Source: Planctomycetota bacterium
Lineage (GTDB): Bacteria; Planctomycetota; UBA1135; UBA2386
Direction of reading: 5' to 3'
Assembly (NCBI GenBank): GCA_016793305.1
Contig: JAEUHU010000429.1
Coordinates: 1 to 30,644, forward strand
Length of the DNA stretch: 30,644 bases
Shown here: one piece after another, positions 7,068 to 15,618 of the stretch
Position numbering within the stretch: position 1 is the first letter of the stretch
How the letters are laid out: every line of letters starts with the position of its first letter
Translations under genes and position numbers: made by a program
The notes under the pieces: model-generated
Told to the model about the DNA's origin: nothing
The model's input: the letters and a program-made list of their open reading frames with translations, nothing else
Database searches by the model: none

Positions 7068-8204
7068 ATGAAGACGAACGACGATCGAGCACCCACGATC
7101 CGAGGCAAGGTCGTCGACGCGAACGGCGACCCGGTCGCAGGGGCCAGCGTGCGGCTGTTCCCGGTCGACCAGCCCTTCGTCGCAGGCGTAACGAGCGCCG
7201 ACGGTTCGTTCGCCATCCAGAAGCCTGGACCCTGCCACGACCTCATCGAAGCGATCGCCCACGGCTTCGCGGACCAAGGCTGGCCGATCCCGCACGACCC
7301 CATGGTGCTCCGCCTGCGGCCCGGGGCGGAACTGCGGCTGCGCTGCACCGATGCGAGCGGGGCGGAGATCCCGGGCGTCGCCATGTTCCTGTCCCGAGCC
7401 GACGGCGGTGGGTACGGATTCACCTCGGACCAACCTCCCAGCGAACGACCGGCCCGGTTCGCACTCGGTGCGCACACCCTGCGCGCCTTCGCCCGCGGCT
7501 TCCAGTACGTGCGCCGCGAGATCGTGCTCGCTGGACCGACCGACCTCGAAGTGCGTCTGGAGCCAGCCCACGAACGCACCGTGCGCTTCCGGATCCGCGG
7601 TGCGGACGCAGCACGGCTGCAGCAGGCCCAGTGCCGCCTCGGCCTGCTGGAGAACGAGCACCACACCGCCTTCTCCTTGCCGTCGTTCGAGGGCCGTCCC
7701 GACGCCGACGGCGTCTTCGAGATCGCCGGGCTGCCGAAGGACGTCCCCCTGCAGCTCCGCGTGGAGATCCCCGGCATGCGGGCCCACCCGAACCCGGCCA
7801 TGGTGTGGCCCGACCCGCGCGATGGTGTCGTCGAGGTGCATTTCGCGATGCGAGAGCGGCCGAAGCGAACCGTGCACGGTCGCTTCGTCGACGAGGCCGG
7901 ACGTGGCGTCGGACCACTGCAGTTCCTCGTCTACGAAGGCCATGCTGGACACCAGGAGGGCACCACCGACCCCGAAGGCCACTTCGTCGTCACCACCACA
8001 CTGTGCGACGGCGAGAGGCTGCGCGTGTGGCTCGCCCCGGGACCGCGCGTGGTCGACTCGCCGACGTCCCTCCACCGCACTGCCAGATCGCGCCAGCTGC
8101 ATGCGCTGGAGATGCCGTGCGACCTGCCGATCGAGATCCCGACGATCCCGTCGCCGCCGCTCGATGGGGATCCGACGGCGCCCGATCCCCGGATTGCGAC
8201 CTGA
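7068..8204 (+). CDS. Carboxypeptidase-regulatory-like domain protein
   Basis: From ATG 7068 the protein has 378 residues. Residues 10-52 (TIRGKVVDANGDPVAGASVR and a following T-S-A-D-G-S-F) are a typical CarboxypepD_reg / Ig-like beta-sandwich, and a second copy lies in the last third (TVHGRFVDEAGRGVGPLQF, then T-D-P-E-G-H-F). The middle is beta-rich without a named fold. Such domains are found in secreted or surface proteins, yet no signal peptide is visible at this start or at an upstream in-frame ATG near 7004. The gene is preceded by 163 bp after the zinc-ribbon gene and is convergent with the LysR gene. Its domains resemble those on the sigma-factor fusion at 17306, but a link is not shown. 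Confidence 0.8.
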   Translation: MKTNDDRAPTIRGKVVDANGDPVAGASVRLFPVDQPFVAGVTSADGSFAIQKPGPCHDLIEAIAHGFADQGWPIPHDPMVLRLRPGAELRLRCTDASGAEIPGVAMFLSRADGGGYGFTSDQPPSERPARFALGAHTLRAFARGFQYVRREIVLAGPTDLEVRLEPAHERTVRFRIRGADAARLQQAQCRLGLLENEHHTAFSLPSFEGRPDADGVFEIAGLPKDVPLQLRVEIPGMRAHPNPAMVWPDPRDGVVEVHFAMRERPKRTVHGRFVDEAGRGVGPLQFLVYEGHAGHQEGTTDPEGHFVVTTTLCDGERLRVWLAPGPRVVDSPTSLHRTARSRQLHALEMPCDLPIEIPTIPSPPLDGDPTAPDPRIAT

Positions 8205-8215
8205 GGCGAACGGGA

Positions 8216-8240
8216 CTGCGGCACTTCGGTGCGGCGGCAG
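8216..8240. terminator. TTCG-capped hairpin between convergent genes, weak
   Basis: GCAC-TTCG-GTGC with outer CTGC/GCAG pairing lies in the 64-bp gap between the convergent gene ends at 8204 and 8269. There is no T-run, so it is at best a weak bidirectional terminator. Confidence 0.28.
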
Positions 8241-8268
8241 CCGGAGCAAGGTCGACGCGGCCAGCCTG

Positions 8269-9180
8269 TCACACGCGTTCCGCGAGCGCGGTGGCGTGGA
8301 TCGCCGCATGCACGCAGTTCCGGAGCCACCGGTGCGCCGCGTCGCCATCGAGACGCGGGTGCCACAGCAGCGACACCTTGATGGTCGGCAGCTCGATCGG
8401 CAGCGGGAACGTGTGCACGCCGTCGAGCAGCACGCCGGAGTGGCGGAACGGCACCGTCGCGAGCAGCTCCGAACGACGTGCGACCGCGATCGCGGTGGCG
8501 AACCCGCCGACCACCACGGCGATCCGCCGCTGCAGGCCGAGCGCCTGCAGGGCCACGTCGATCGGTCCTCGCTCGAGCAGACGGCGCGACACGGCGATGT
8601 GCCCACAGGCCGCGTAGCGGGCCGGCGTGACCTTGCCGCGGGCGAGCGCATGGCCGGCGCGCACCACCCCCACCAGGTGGTCCTCGAACAGGGTCTGGGC
8701 GCGCAACTCCGGACCGGTCTCGTCGTCGATGACGCCGGTCTCGAGGTCGACCGTGCCGTCGCGCAGCAGCGTGCTGTCCTTGCCGATCTTCGGCAGGAAG
8801 CGCAGCGTCACGCCCGGCGCCTCTTGCGCCACGCGCGCGAGCAGCGCCGGGCCGAAGTTCTCGACGAACCCTTCGCTGGTGCGGAGCGTGAACGTGCGCT
8901 CGAGCCGCCGCAGGTCGAGCCGTTCGCCGGGCTGCAGCACTTCGTTCGCCTCTTGCACCAGGCGCGCGACGCGGTCGCGCAGCTCGAGCGCGCGTGGCGA
9001 CGGCACGAGCTTGCGCCCCGCCTGCACCAACAGTGGATCGCCGGTGGTCTGCCGCAACCGCGCCAGCGCGCGACTCATCGCCGACGGGCTCAGCTTCAGC
9101 TTCCTGGCGGCGCGCACGACGCTCTGTTCGGCGAGCACCACGTCGAGCACGACGAGCAGGTTGAGGTCGGGACGGGTCAC
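8269..9180 (-). CDS. LysR-family transcriptional regulator
   Basis: The GTG at 9180 gives 303 residues, the standard length for LysR proteins, and puts the helix-turn-helix at residues about 5-62: L-N-L-L-V-V-L-D-V-V-L-A-E, then V-V-R-A-A-R-K-L-K-L-S-P-S-A-M-S-R-A-L-A-R-L-R. The remaining part is a periplasmic-binding-like effector domain. The pattern T-R-P-D-L-N-L-L at the very start resembles the NodD/NahR-type subgroup, in which the ligand is often aromatic. It is divergent from the MFS exporter, with a 14-bp perfect inverted repeat between them, so it most likely controls that exporter and itself. A TATGCT hexamer lies 8 nt before the GTG. The ligand is unknown. Confidence 0.92.
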   Translation of the reverse strand: MTRPDLNLLVVLDVVLAEQSVVRAARKLKLSPSAMSRALARLRQTTGDPLLVQAGRKLVPSPRALELRDRVARLVQEANEVLQPGERLDLRRLERTFTLRTSEGFVENFGPALLARVAQEAPGVTLRFLPKIGKDSTLLRDGTVDLETGVIDDETGPELRAQTLFEDHLVGVVRAGHALARGKVTPARYAACGHIAVSRRLLERGPIDVALQALGLQRRIAVVVGGFATAIAVARRSELLATVPFRHSGVLLDGVHTFPLPIELPTIKVSLLWHPRLDGDAAHRWLRNCVHAAIHATALAERV

Positions 9181-9188
9181 GCGGGCCC

Positions 9189-9194
9189 AGCATA
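9189..9194 (-). promoter_or_regulatory. TANNNT -10-like element before the LysR gene
   Basis: On the minus strand TATGCT ends 8 nt before the GTG at 9180. It also supports that GTG as the start. Confidence 0.42.
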
Positions 9195-9206
9195 GGAGCA
9201 GGCATG

Positions 9207-9239
9207 GCGCCGTACGCACGGCTGGCGTGCGTACGGCGC
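9207..9239. promoter_or_regulatory. 14-bp perfect inverted repeat, probable LysR operator
   Basis: GCGCCGTACGCACG (9207-9220) and its exact reverse complement (9226-9239) are split by 5 bp. The dyad sits between the two divergent starts, 26 bp from the LysR GTG and 38 bp from the MFS ATG, and just upstream of both -10-like hexamers. A regulator-binding site fits best; a hairpin in a transcript is the alternative. Confidence 0.6.
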
Positions 9240-9264
9240 GCCTTCCGCCGATCTCCCCGCGACC

Positions 9265-9270
9265 TAGGGT
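9265..9270 (+). promoter_or_regulatory. TANNNT -10-like element before the MFS gene
   Basis: TAGGGT ends 7 nt before ATG 9278. Confidence 0.42.
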
Positions 9271-9277
9271 GCACGCG

Positions 9278-10705
9278 ATGGAAACCACGCAGAAGGGCAG
9301 CGCGTCGATCGCTGCGTTCGAACGAACCCGGAGCCCAGCGATGCCGTGGAGCCTCTTCGGGCTGGCCCTGGCGATGCTGTCGGCCTCGCTCGGCAGCAGC
9401 ATCGTGAACGTCGCCCTGCCGCACCTGGCGACGACCTTCGGGGCGCCCTTCCCTGCCGTGCAATGGCTGGTGCTCGCCTACCTGCTCGCCAGCACCGCGG
9501 CGGTCGTCGCCGTGGGCAGGCTCGGCGACGTGCTGGGCGCCCGGCGGCTGTTGCTCGGTGGGCTCGCCCTGTTCGCGATCGCCTCGTCGACCGCGGGGCT
9601 GGCACCGACGCTGCCATGGCTGATCGCGGCGCGCGTCGTGCAGGGCCTCGGTGCCGCGGTGCTGATGGCGTCGTCCGTGTCACTCGCGCGAGCAGTCGTC
9701 GGCAAGGACCGCACCGGCTCGGCGATGGGCCTGCTCGGCACGATGTCCGCGCTCGGCACGGCACTCGGTCCGACGGTCGGTGGCGCCCTGGTGACGACGG
9801 TCGGTTGGCGTGGCGTGTTCTTCGCCACCACCCCGCTCGCAGTCGCAGCCCTCGGGCTCGGCGCCCTGCATCTGCCGCGCGCGCTCGATCGGGTCGAGGA
9901 ACGCCCCGCCCGCTTCGACCATGCGGGCACCGCGGTCCTCGCCGCAACGCTCGCGGCGTTCGCCCTCGCGGCGACCTTGCGTGGCCCGCTCGCCTGGCGG
10001 ATCGGCTTGGCGCTCGCCGCTGCGGTCGGCTTCCTGGCGTTCGTCGCGATCGAGCGGCGGGCGACGTCCCCGCTGGTCCCGCCCTCGCTGCTGCGCGAAC
10101 CAGGCCTCGCCGGGGCGCTCGGCGCCAACGTCGTGGTCTCGGCGGTGATGATGGGAACCCTGGTCGTCGGTCCGTTCCACCTGACCCACGCGCTGGGCCT
10201 CGAACCTGGTCAGGCGGGTCTCGTGATGTCGATCGGCCCGGCGGTCTCGGCGATGGTCGGCGTGCCGGCCGGCCGCCTCGTCGACCGCCTCGGTGCGGGC
10301 CGCGTGGCGACCAGCGGGCTGCTCGGCGTCGCCGGCGGAACGGCGGCGTTCGCGGCGCTGGCCGGCTCGGCCACGGTGCCTGCCTACGTGGTGCCGCTCG
10401 CCGTCACGACGGCCAGCTATGCCCTGTTCTCGGCGGCGAACAACACCACGGTGATGGCGGATGCGAGCGCTGGTCGACGCGGCGTGCTGTCGGGCTTGCT
10501 GAACCTGTCGCGGAACCTCGGCCTGATGACGGGCGCCACACTGCTCGGCTCGGTGTTCGCCGCGGTTCTCGGAGTCGACGAGCTCGGGGACGCGTCGCGC
10601 CGCGCGGTGGCGCACGCCACCGGGATCACCTTCGGCCTCGCATCGCTCGTGGTGCTGCTCGTCCTCGGCATCGCCTTGCTGCGCGGCCGCGCCCGGCGAC
10701 CGTGA
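9278..10705 (+). CDS. MFS drug exporter, DHA2 (14-helix) type
   Basis: The 475-residue protein is strongly hydrophobic, with about 14 membrane segments. The first helix holds S-I-V-N-V-A-L-P-H-L, the TM1 motif of the DHA2 (EmrB/QacA) group. Motif A is seen at residues 80-90 (GRLGDVLGARR), and the antiporter motif C region follows (ALGTALGPTVGGALVTTVGW). Such proteins export toxic compounds from the cytoplasm in exchange for protons. ATG 9278 is chosen for the fit of helix 1 and the TAGGGT 7 nt upstream; the frame is open far upstream on the opposite side of the LysR gene and that part is not coding. Divergent control by the LysR protein is likely. The substrate cannot be told. Confidence 0.92.
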   Translation: METTQKGSASIAAFERTRSPAMPWSLFGLALAMLSASLGSSIVNVALPHLATTFGAPFPAVQWLVLAYLLASTAAVVAVGRLGDVLGARRLLLGGLALFAIASSTAGLAPTLPWLIAARVVQGLGAAVLMASSVSLARAVVGKDRTGSAMGLLGTMSALGTALGPTVGGALVTTVGWRGVFFATTPLAVAALGLGALHLPRALDRVEERPARFDHAGTAVLAATLAAFALAATLRGPLAWRIGLALAAAVGFLAFVAIERRATSPLVPPSLLREPGLAGALGANVVVSAVMMGTLVVGPFHLTHALGLEPGQAGLVMSIGPAVSAMVGVPAGRLVDRLGAGRVATSGLLGVAGGTAAFAALAGSATVPAYVVPLAVTTASYALFSAANNTTVMADASAGRRGVLSGLLNLSRNLGLMTGATLLGSVFAAVLGVDELGDASRRAVAHATGITFGLASLVVLLVLGIALLRGRARRP

Positions 10706-10835
10706 CCGCACGCGAGCAGCCTCCGAACGGGCCCCGGCCGGGCACGGGGGCGCCCCACCGGCGCGAATCGGCGGCGCGGCCTTGCGACGGTGCGCCGCGG
10801 CGCCAGACTCCCCGTTCGCCGTCGTTGTCGGCCCC

Positions 10836-10840
10836 GGAGG
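10836..10840 (+). promoter_or_regulatory. Shine-Dalgarno GGAGG of the DUF6263-like gene
   Basis: GGAGG lies 7 nt before ATG 10848. It is one of the few clear ribosome sites in this window and fixes the start. Confidence 0.6.
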
Positions 10841-10847
10841 ATCCACG

Positions 10848-11714
10848 ATGCACACCCGCACCATCTTCGCCACGTTCGCCTTCCTGCTCGCACCGCTCGC
10901 CGCCCAGGAGAAGTACACGCTCCGCTACGACTTCCAACCCGGCACCGCGTGCTGGACGCAGTTCGACCAGGAGATGGCGCAGAACATGGACATGGGCGGC
11001 CAGAAGATGGAGATCGCGATGCGCTCCTCGACGTGGATGGAGAGCAAGGTGACGGGCGTCGAGAAGGGGCTCGCGGCGATCACCAACCGGTACGCCCGCG
11101 TGAAGGTGAAGAGCGACGCACCCGGCATGAACGTCGACTACGACAGCGACGTCGCCGGCAGTGACCCGGGCCCGCTGCGCGCGATGGCCGACCTCGTCGG
11201 CAAGGCCGCGACGATGCAGATCGACGCACGCGGCAAGATCGTCGCGATGAAGCTGCCGGAGGGTCTCGGCCCGCAGTTCGAGCAGGTCGCGGGGTCGCTC
11301 AAGACCAGCATGGAACAGTCGTTCGTCGCCTGGCCCGAAGGTCCGGTGGCGATCGGCGACACCTGGCAGACGCAGCTCGAGATCCCGATGCAGCAGATGG
11401 GCTCGATGAAGGCCAGCGTCACCAACAAGCTCGTCGCGGTCGAAGGCGACGTGGTCAAGCTCGGCGTGACGATGACCTTCGACACCTCGAAGCTGCAGAT
11501 GCCCGGCGGGATGCAGATGAAGGCCAAGGACAGCACCGGCACGATGACGGTGTCGTTGAAGAGCGCGATGCCGCTCGAATCGACGATGACGACGGCCTTC
11601 GAGATGGGCATGGACGACACGGTCGTCATGTCCATGACGATGAAGCAGACGATGAAGCAGGTGCCGGCCCCGGCGCCGAAGGCCGAACCGAAGAAGGAAG
11701 CCGCCCCCAAGTAG
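10848..11714 (+). CDS. Secreted protein, DUF6263-like
   Basis: The product has 288 residues. The signal peptide (MHTRTIFATFAFLLAPLAAQ) would be cut before Gln20, giving a mature protein that begins Q-E-K-Y-T-L-R-Y-D-F-Q-P-G. That opening and the long run of beta-strands with evenly spaced Met and Lys recall DUF6263 (planctomycete secreted proteins of unknown role). The motif W-P-E-G-P-V-A-I-G-D-T-W about residues 163-174 is characteristic of that group. Methionine is unusually frequent, and the tail is Pro/Ala/Lys-rich (last 20 residues). It is convergent with the aminotransferase gene. No enzyme motif is seen. Confidence 0.82.
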   Translation: MHTRTIFATFAFLLAPLAAQEKYTLRYDFQPGTACWTQFDQEMAQNMDMGGQKMEIAMRSSTWMESKVTGVEKGLAAITNRYARVKVKSDAPGMNVDYDSDVAGSDPGPLRAMADLVGKAATMQIDARGKIVAMKLPEGLGPQFEQVAGSLKTSMEQSFVAWPEGPVAIGDTWQTQLEIPMQQMGSMKASVTNKLVAVEGDVVKLGVTMTFDTSKLQMPGGMQMKAKDSTGTMTVSLKSAMPLESTMTTAFEMGMDDTVVMSMTMKQTMKQVPAPAPKAEPKKEAAPK

Positions 11715-11760
11715 CGGCGGCCCCCGCAGCGGCGCATCGGGTTCGCTGCGTCCCCGCCGC

Positions 11761-13014
11761 CTACCGTGCCGCCGACTTCGCGACGTCGGTCCGATACTCG
11801 TCGAGCACACGCTTCAGGATGCCGACGTCCGACTCGAACGACTCGGGCGGCAGCGGGCCGAACGAGAACCGGAAGAACGACGCGTACGGCGAGCGATAGC
11901 CCGGGTCCTTGCTGTGCGGCCGCGCCATGTCGCAGTCGAAACCCTTCAGGATCGCCGCCCCGTGCTGGAAGAGCCGGCGGTTCAGTTCGTCGGCGTCGAG
12001 GCCTCGCGGCAGTTCGAGCCAGTGGTAGAAGCCGCCGTCGCCGGTGTGCACCTGCAGCCCCATCGCCGCGAACGCGCGGCCGTAGCGCTCGCGCTGCATG
12101 CCGTAGTGCCGCGCCACCGCCTCGCGCGCTTGCGCCACGCGCTGCTTCTGCAGCAGTTCGACCGCGTAGAGCTGCGACGGGTGGCTGACGCCGCCCATGC
12201 CGAAGCTCGAGAAGTTCGACAGCGTCTCGATGTTCTTCTTGCTGGCGACGATCCAGCCGATGCGGATGCCGGGGCACTGCAGCCCCTTGGTGCAAGCACC
12301 GGCGAGGAACACGTTGCTGTTGTCGAGGTCCTTGACGTAGCGGATGCCGCTGACGCCGCGGCTCTCGTGGAACATCTCGTAGGCCTCGTCGAGCAGGATG
12401 CCGTTCGTCGGCTGCTCGGCCATCGCCACGAGTTCCTCGAGCTCAGCACCCGCGCGCGTGTGTCCGGTCGGATTGCCGGGGTTCGACAGCACCGCCAGCA
12501 GGTGCGTCTTCGCGTTCAGGCCCTGCCGGTCGAAGTAGGCCGCGTTCGCCGGATGGAAGCCGTTCTCGCGCGTGAACGGCACGACGCGCCAGCTGGTCGC
12601 CGTCTGCGTCAGGATGTCGAGGTAGGCCGGCCACTCGACGTTGCCGATGCGAACCTCGACGTGCTTCTTCAGGAACGCGAGCACCGCGTAGATGCCGGGC
12701 CGGCCGCCGGCGAACACCATCACGTTCTCGGGGGCGATGCGCGAGCCGTAGAAGTCGTTGTAGTGCGCGGCGATCGCCTCGCGCAGCAGCGGGTGCCCCC
12801 ACGCCTTCGGATACAGGCGGTCGTCCGGGGTCACGGCGACGCTGCTCGGCAGGGCAGGGCCGCCGGGCAACTGCGTCGTCAGCGGGAAGCCCTGCGACCA
12901 CGGGTGCGTGCCGGGCGAGCCCATGAACTTGCCGAAGGCGTCGCGGAACGCGTACAGGGTCTCGTAGATGCCCATCGGCGGGCAGTCGTCGGACAGGAAG
13001 GAGGCGCGGTTCAT
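11761..13014 (-). CDS. PLP-dependent aminotransferase, class I/II
   Basis: The 417-residue protein has the fold-type I aminotransferase signature. S-N-P-G-N-P-T-G (177-184) holds the Asn that contacts the PLP ring, L-L-D-E-A-Y (207-212) holds the Asp that pairs with the pyridine nitrogen (Asp209), and A-C-T-K-G (240-244) gives the Schiff-base lysine Lys243, with Arg251 for the phosphate. F-R-F-S-F-G near residue 395 carries the substrate carboxylate arginine. Such enzymes move amino groups between amino acids and 2-oxo acids in the cytoplasm. The exact substrate is not clear. No signal peptide is present. The start ATG 13014 is supported by the normal length; a Met at residue 14 is an alternative. 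It may share a transcript with the MOSC gene, 128 bp upstream. Confidence 0.92.
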   Translation of the reverse strand: MNRASFLSDDCPPMGIYETLYAFRDAFGKFMGSPGTHPWSQGFPLTTQLPGGPALPSSVAVTPDDRLYPKAWGHPLLREAIAAHYNDFYGSRIAPENVMVFAGGRPGIYAVLAFLKKHVEVRIGNVEWPAYLDILTQTATSWRVVPFTRENGFHPANAAYFDRQGLNAKTHLLAVLSNPGNPTGHTRAGAELEELVAMAEQPTNGILLDEAYEMFHESRGVSGIRYVKDLDNSNVFLAGACTKGLQCPGIRIGWIVASKKNIETLSNFSSFGMGGVSHPSQLYAVELLQKQRVAQAREAVARHYGMQRERYGRAFAAMGLQVHTGDGGFYHWLELPRGLDADELNRRLFQHGAAILKGFDCDMARPHSKDPGYRSPYASFFRFSFGPLPPESFESDVGILKRVLDEYRTDVAKSAAR

Positions 13015-13142
13015 GGCGAGGTCTGCGGCCTAGCTGTTTGGTCTGGGCCGTTCGAGGGCGCGACGATGTCCGCAGCGTCGATGCGGGTCAACGACGAGGC
13101 GGGACGCGTGGACCCGCCGGCGAGGTCCCGGGGCGGAGCACC

Positions 13143-13868
13143 TCACGATTCGAGCAGCACGAGGTCGCCCCGTGCGAATCGGCCCGGCTCGACGACCGAG
13201 CCGTAGACGCCGAGGCAGCCTTGCCGCTCGGCCGCCACCGTGCGCAGGATCGCCGGATCGCGCTCCGTGGTCACGGGATCGATCGTGATCACGGCACAAC
13301 GCCCATCGCGCTTGTCGACGCGCAGTCGCAGGCTGCCGATCCGCAACACACGGCCGACCCAGAGCTCTTCGGCGAACGGGCTGCCGGCCTCGGTCTCGAC
13401 CAGCACGTTGGGACGGAACCGCGCGACGTCGAGCGGCCGGCCGACCCGTTCGCCGAGCCACGCGAGCGTGGCCGTGCCGAGGACCGCCAGCGGGAAGGTG
13501 TCGAACGCGCCGCGGTCGAGCTTGATCGGCCGCGCCCCCTCCGGATGCAGCAGCGTCGCCAGTGCCGGGTCCACGACGTCGAACACCGCCCCCGCGGGCG
13601 TGTGCACCAGCACCGGCGATCGGTCGGGCTGGGTCGGATCGGTGAACACCGGCCGGAAGTGCACGAGATCGCCGCGTTCTCGCAGGGTCAGCCAAGGAAA
13701 GCCGCTGCGCACGGCGTCGTTGCGGACGAAGGCCCAACGACGGTCTCCCGCGAGTCCGTGCCAGGTGGCGTGCGCTGCATCGAGCGGCTCGGCCGCCATC
13801 GACTTGACCGGGTAGCGCCACGAGCCGGCGACCCGGCCGACGGGAGTGAGGTTGGTGGTCGTGCTCAT
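13143..13868 (-). CDS. MOSC-domain protein (mARC/YiiM-like)
   Basis: The 241-residue product has an N-terminal MOSC beta-barrel (S-W-R-Y-P-V-K-S-M at 16-24 and G-L-A-G-D-R-R-W at 38-45) followed by the MOSC domain proper: R-F-R-P-N-V-L-V at 150-157 and the conserved cysteine Cys191 in D-G-R-C-A-V-I-T-I-D-P. In this superfamily, which includes the C-terminal domain of eukaryotic Moco sulfurase and the mARC N-reductases, that cysteine binds sulfur or molybdenum. Here it probably binds the cofactor in a reduction or sulfur-transfer role; the substrate is unknown. No ferredoxin domain is fused. It is on the same strand as the methyltransferase upstream (90 bp) and the aminotransferase downstream. 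No Shine-Dalgarno is seen before the ATG. Confidence 0.9.
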   Translation of the reverse strand: MSTTTNLTPVGRVAGSWRYPVKSMAAEPLDAAHATWHGLAGDRRWAFVRNDAVRSGFPWLTLRERGDLVHFRPVFTDPTQPDRSPVLVHTPAGAVFDVVDPALATLLHPEGARPIKLDRGAFDTFPLAVLGTATLAWLGERVGRPLDVARFRPNVLVETEAGSPFAEELWVGRVLRIGSLRLRVDKRDGRCAVITIDPVTTERDPAILRTVAAERQGCLGVYGSVVEPGRFARGDLVLLES

Positions 13869-13958
13869 GCTGGGCGTTCGGGACAGGGCAGCGCGGGCGC
13901 TCGTGGGCCCCGGTGCGGGGATCGCCTGCGGCGGCCCCCCTGGCGAAGGGCTCGGCAG

Positions 13959-14735
13959 CTAGGCATCTCCCGGCAGCTTCTGCACGACCAGCACGTCCTG
14001 GTGGTCGTCCCACCAACGCTCGGTGAGGCCGACGACCCGCAGACCTTGCCAGGTGTGCAGTTCGCGCAGCACCCACGCCGGCGAGCAGACCGAGACGCCG
14101 TAGCCCGGCTGCCAGTCGTAGTCGGCGTAGCCGAACCCGTCGCGGCCATAGGCGTCCAGCACGCTTTTCACCGCGGCCTCGGACAAGCCGTAGCGATGCC
14201 CCTGCGCGAGCAGGTAGGCGACCCAGCGGCCGTGGAAGGTGACGATGGCGATCCCGCCCGGACGCAGGGCGCGCAGGAAGCACTGGAACGTGTCGAACCA
14301 ACCCTTCACGTCGAGGTGCGTGACCAGCGAGCCACACCAGACGAGATCGAACTGCCGGTCGAAGTGCAGGCTGCCGAGGTCGGTCGTCGAGTAGACGGGC
14401 TGCGCTCCGAACTCCTTCGCGCAGAAGTCGACGCCGTCGCGATCCAGGTCGCAGGCCGTGAACTCGGCGCCGGGAAAACCGCGCTGCAGCACCCGCAGCA
14501 CCCGACCGTGGCCGCACGGCAGGTCGAGGATCCGCCGTGGCTCGGGCACGCCGGCGACCAGCAGCGATGCGGTGATGCACCGCCACGCCGACATCCCGAC
14601 CTGGTGGTACGAGTCGGCCCGCCCGGCGAACATCAGGTCCGCAGGGTCCATGCGGTCGTTGACGTCCGGCAGCGCCTGTCCGAACACGCGCTGCAACCTG
14701 AGGAAGGGGTGTCGGGTTGGATCCACTTCGTCCAT
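13959..14735 (-). CDS. Class I SAM-dependent methyltransferase
   Basis: The product has 258 residues. The SAM-binding Rossmann motif I is I-L-D-L-P-C-G-H-G-R-V-L (69-80), with Pro-Cys in place of the common Gly-x-Gly start. The acidic end of strand 2 is A-C-D-L-D (94-98), strand 4 is F-D-L-V-W-C-G-S-L-V-T-H-L, and the post-motif is L-R-P-G-G-I-A-I-V-T-F-H-G. This is the Methyltransf_11/25 type that acts on small molecules or lipids in the cytoplasm. The substrate is not evident. TAGCCT on the coding strand ends 9 nt before the ATG. Genes downstream on the same strand (MOSC protein, aminotransferase) could form an operon, but their roles do not make an obvious pathway. Confidence 0.9.
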   Translation of the reverse strand: MDEVDPTRHPFLRLQRVFGQALPDVNDRMDPADLMFAGRADSYHQVGMSAWRCITASLLVAGVPEPRRILDLPCGHGRVLRVLQRGFPGAEFTACDLDRDGVDFCAKEFGAQPVYSTTDLGSLHFDRQFDLVWCGSLVTHLDVKGWFDTFQCFLRALRPGGIAIVTFHGRWVAYLLAQGHRYGLSEAAVKSVLDAYGRDGFGYADYDWQPGYGVSVCSPAWVLRELHTWQGLRVVGLTERWWDDHQDVLVVQKLPGDA

Positions 14736-14744
14736 TCGCTCCGC

Positions 14745-14750
14745 AGGCTA
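14745..14750 (-). promoter_or_regulatory. TANNNT -10-like element before the methyltransferase gene
   Basis: On the minus strand TAGCCT ends 9 nt before the ATG at 14735. Confidence 0.38.
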
Positions 14751-15020
14751 CCGCCCACCGAGCCACCGCGCATGGCTCCGCCAGCGACCGACCACGAATC
14801 CCGCGCCTGCGTGCCGGCTCACACACACCCCGTCTCGTGCCCAACGTCGCGAGCCCACCGGCTCGTTCGGGCCGGCCGCTCACGCGGAGCTCTGGCCGAC
14901 CGAGGTGCCGTCTCCAGAGCGGCGCTCGCCGCGCACGGCGGGATGCGGTGTTGCACCACCGCCGGACAACCTCGGAAAGTCGCGCGCATCCGCCTTCACG
15001 CCGCCGATCATCACGCCCCG

Positions 15021-15572
15021 ATGGCAACCAGGAAGCTCGCCCCGCTCGCCCGCCAGCTCGACGAACGCCCCGAGGCCGTCGTCGAACTCGCCGCCGCCCT
15101 CAGCGACACCACGCTGGTCGAACTCGGCGCGGCGATCCGCGACGAAGTCGCCCGGCGCGCGCGTTCGGCCGGCGACCAGGACGCGATCCTCGCCGCGGCG
15201 TTCGAACGGGGCTTCGCGCGCGACGGGCTCGGCGTGCTGCCGTGGATCGAGCCGCCGTTCGTGGTCTGCCCGGGCGGCCTCGTCGCGAAGAACCGCAGAA
15301 ACCATCGCTGCCAGTTCGTGTCGGTCGACGATCGCTGGGTGTGGGAGTCGGCCGACCTGATCCGCGAGGACAAGCGCAGCGTCGGTGCGGCCGACGAGGG
15401 CTTCCGCGCAATCGCCCTGCTGCCGATCGCCGAAGGCATGGCGCTCGACGTCGTGCGCGCGCGCATGCGGCAGGGCCAGCACAGCGTCGAACGGGTCACC
15501 AGCCTGGTCGTGCGTTCTGGGCGGCTGGTCGAGGTCGAGCGGCGCGAGGTGGCGGCGCGGCTCGTGCGCTAG
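15021..15572 (+). CDS. Conserved-looking hypothetical protein
   Basis: ATG 15021 gives 183 residues. The frame is open far upstream across the opposite strand of other genes, but only this part has the composition of a soluble protein. The N-terminal 60 residues are helical (LARQLDERPEAVVELAAALS and on). The middle holds G-V-L-P-W-I-E-P-P-F-V-V-C-P-G-G and N-R-R-N-H-R-C-Q-F-V-S-V-D-D-R-W-V-W-E, with paired cysteines about 30 residues apart. The end is rich in Arg and Glu. There is no signal peptide or membrane segment, so it is probably cytoplasmic. I recognise no family. It is divergent from the methyltransferase gene, 285 bp away, and convergent with the carboxypeptidase gene. Confidence 0.65.
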   Translation: MATRKLAPLARQLDERPEAVVELAAALSDTTLVELGAAIRDEVARRARSAGDQDAILAAAFERGFARDGLGVLPWIEPPFVVCPGGLVAKNRRNHRCQFVSVDDRWVWESADLIREDKRSVGAADEGFRAIALLPIAEGMALDVVRARMRQGQHSVERVTSLVVRSGRLVEVERREVAARLVR

Positions 15573-15618
15573 CGCGCGGGGGCGCGGGCGGCCGGATGTT
15601 CGGCCACTCGGCCCATCG

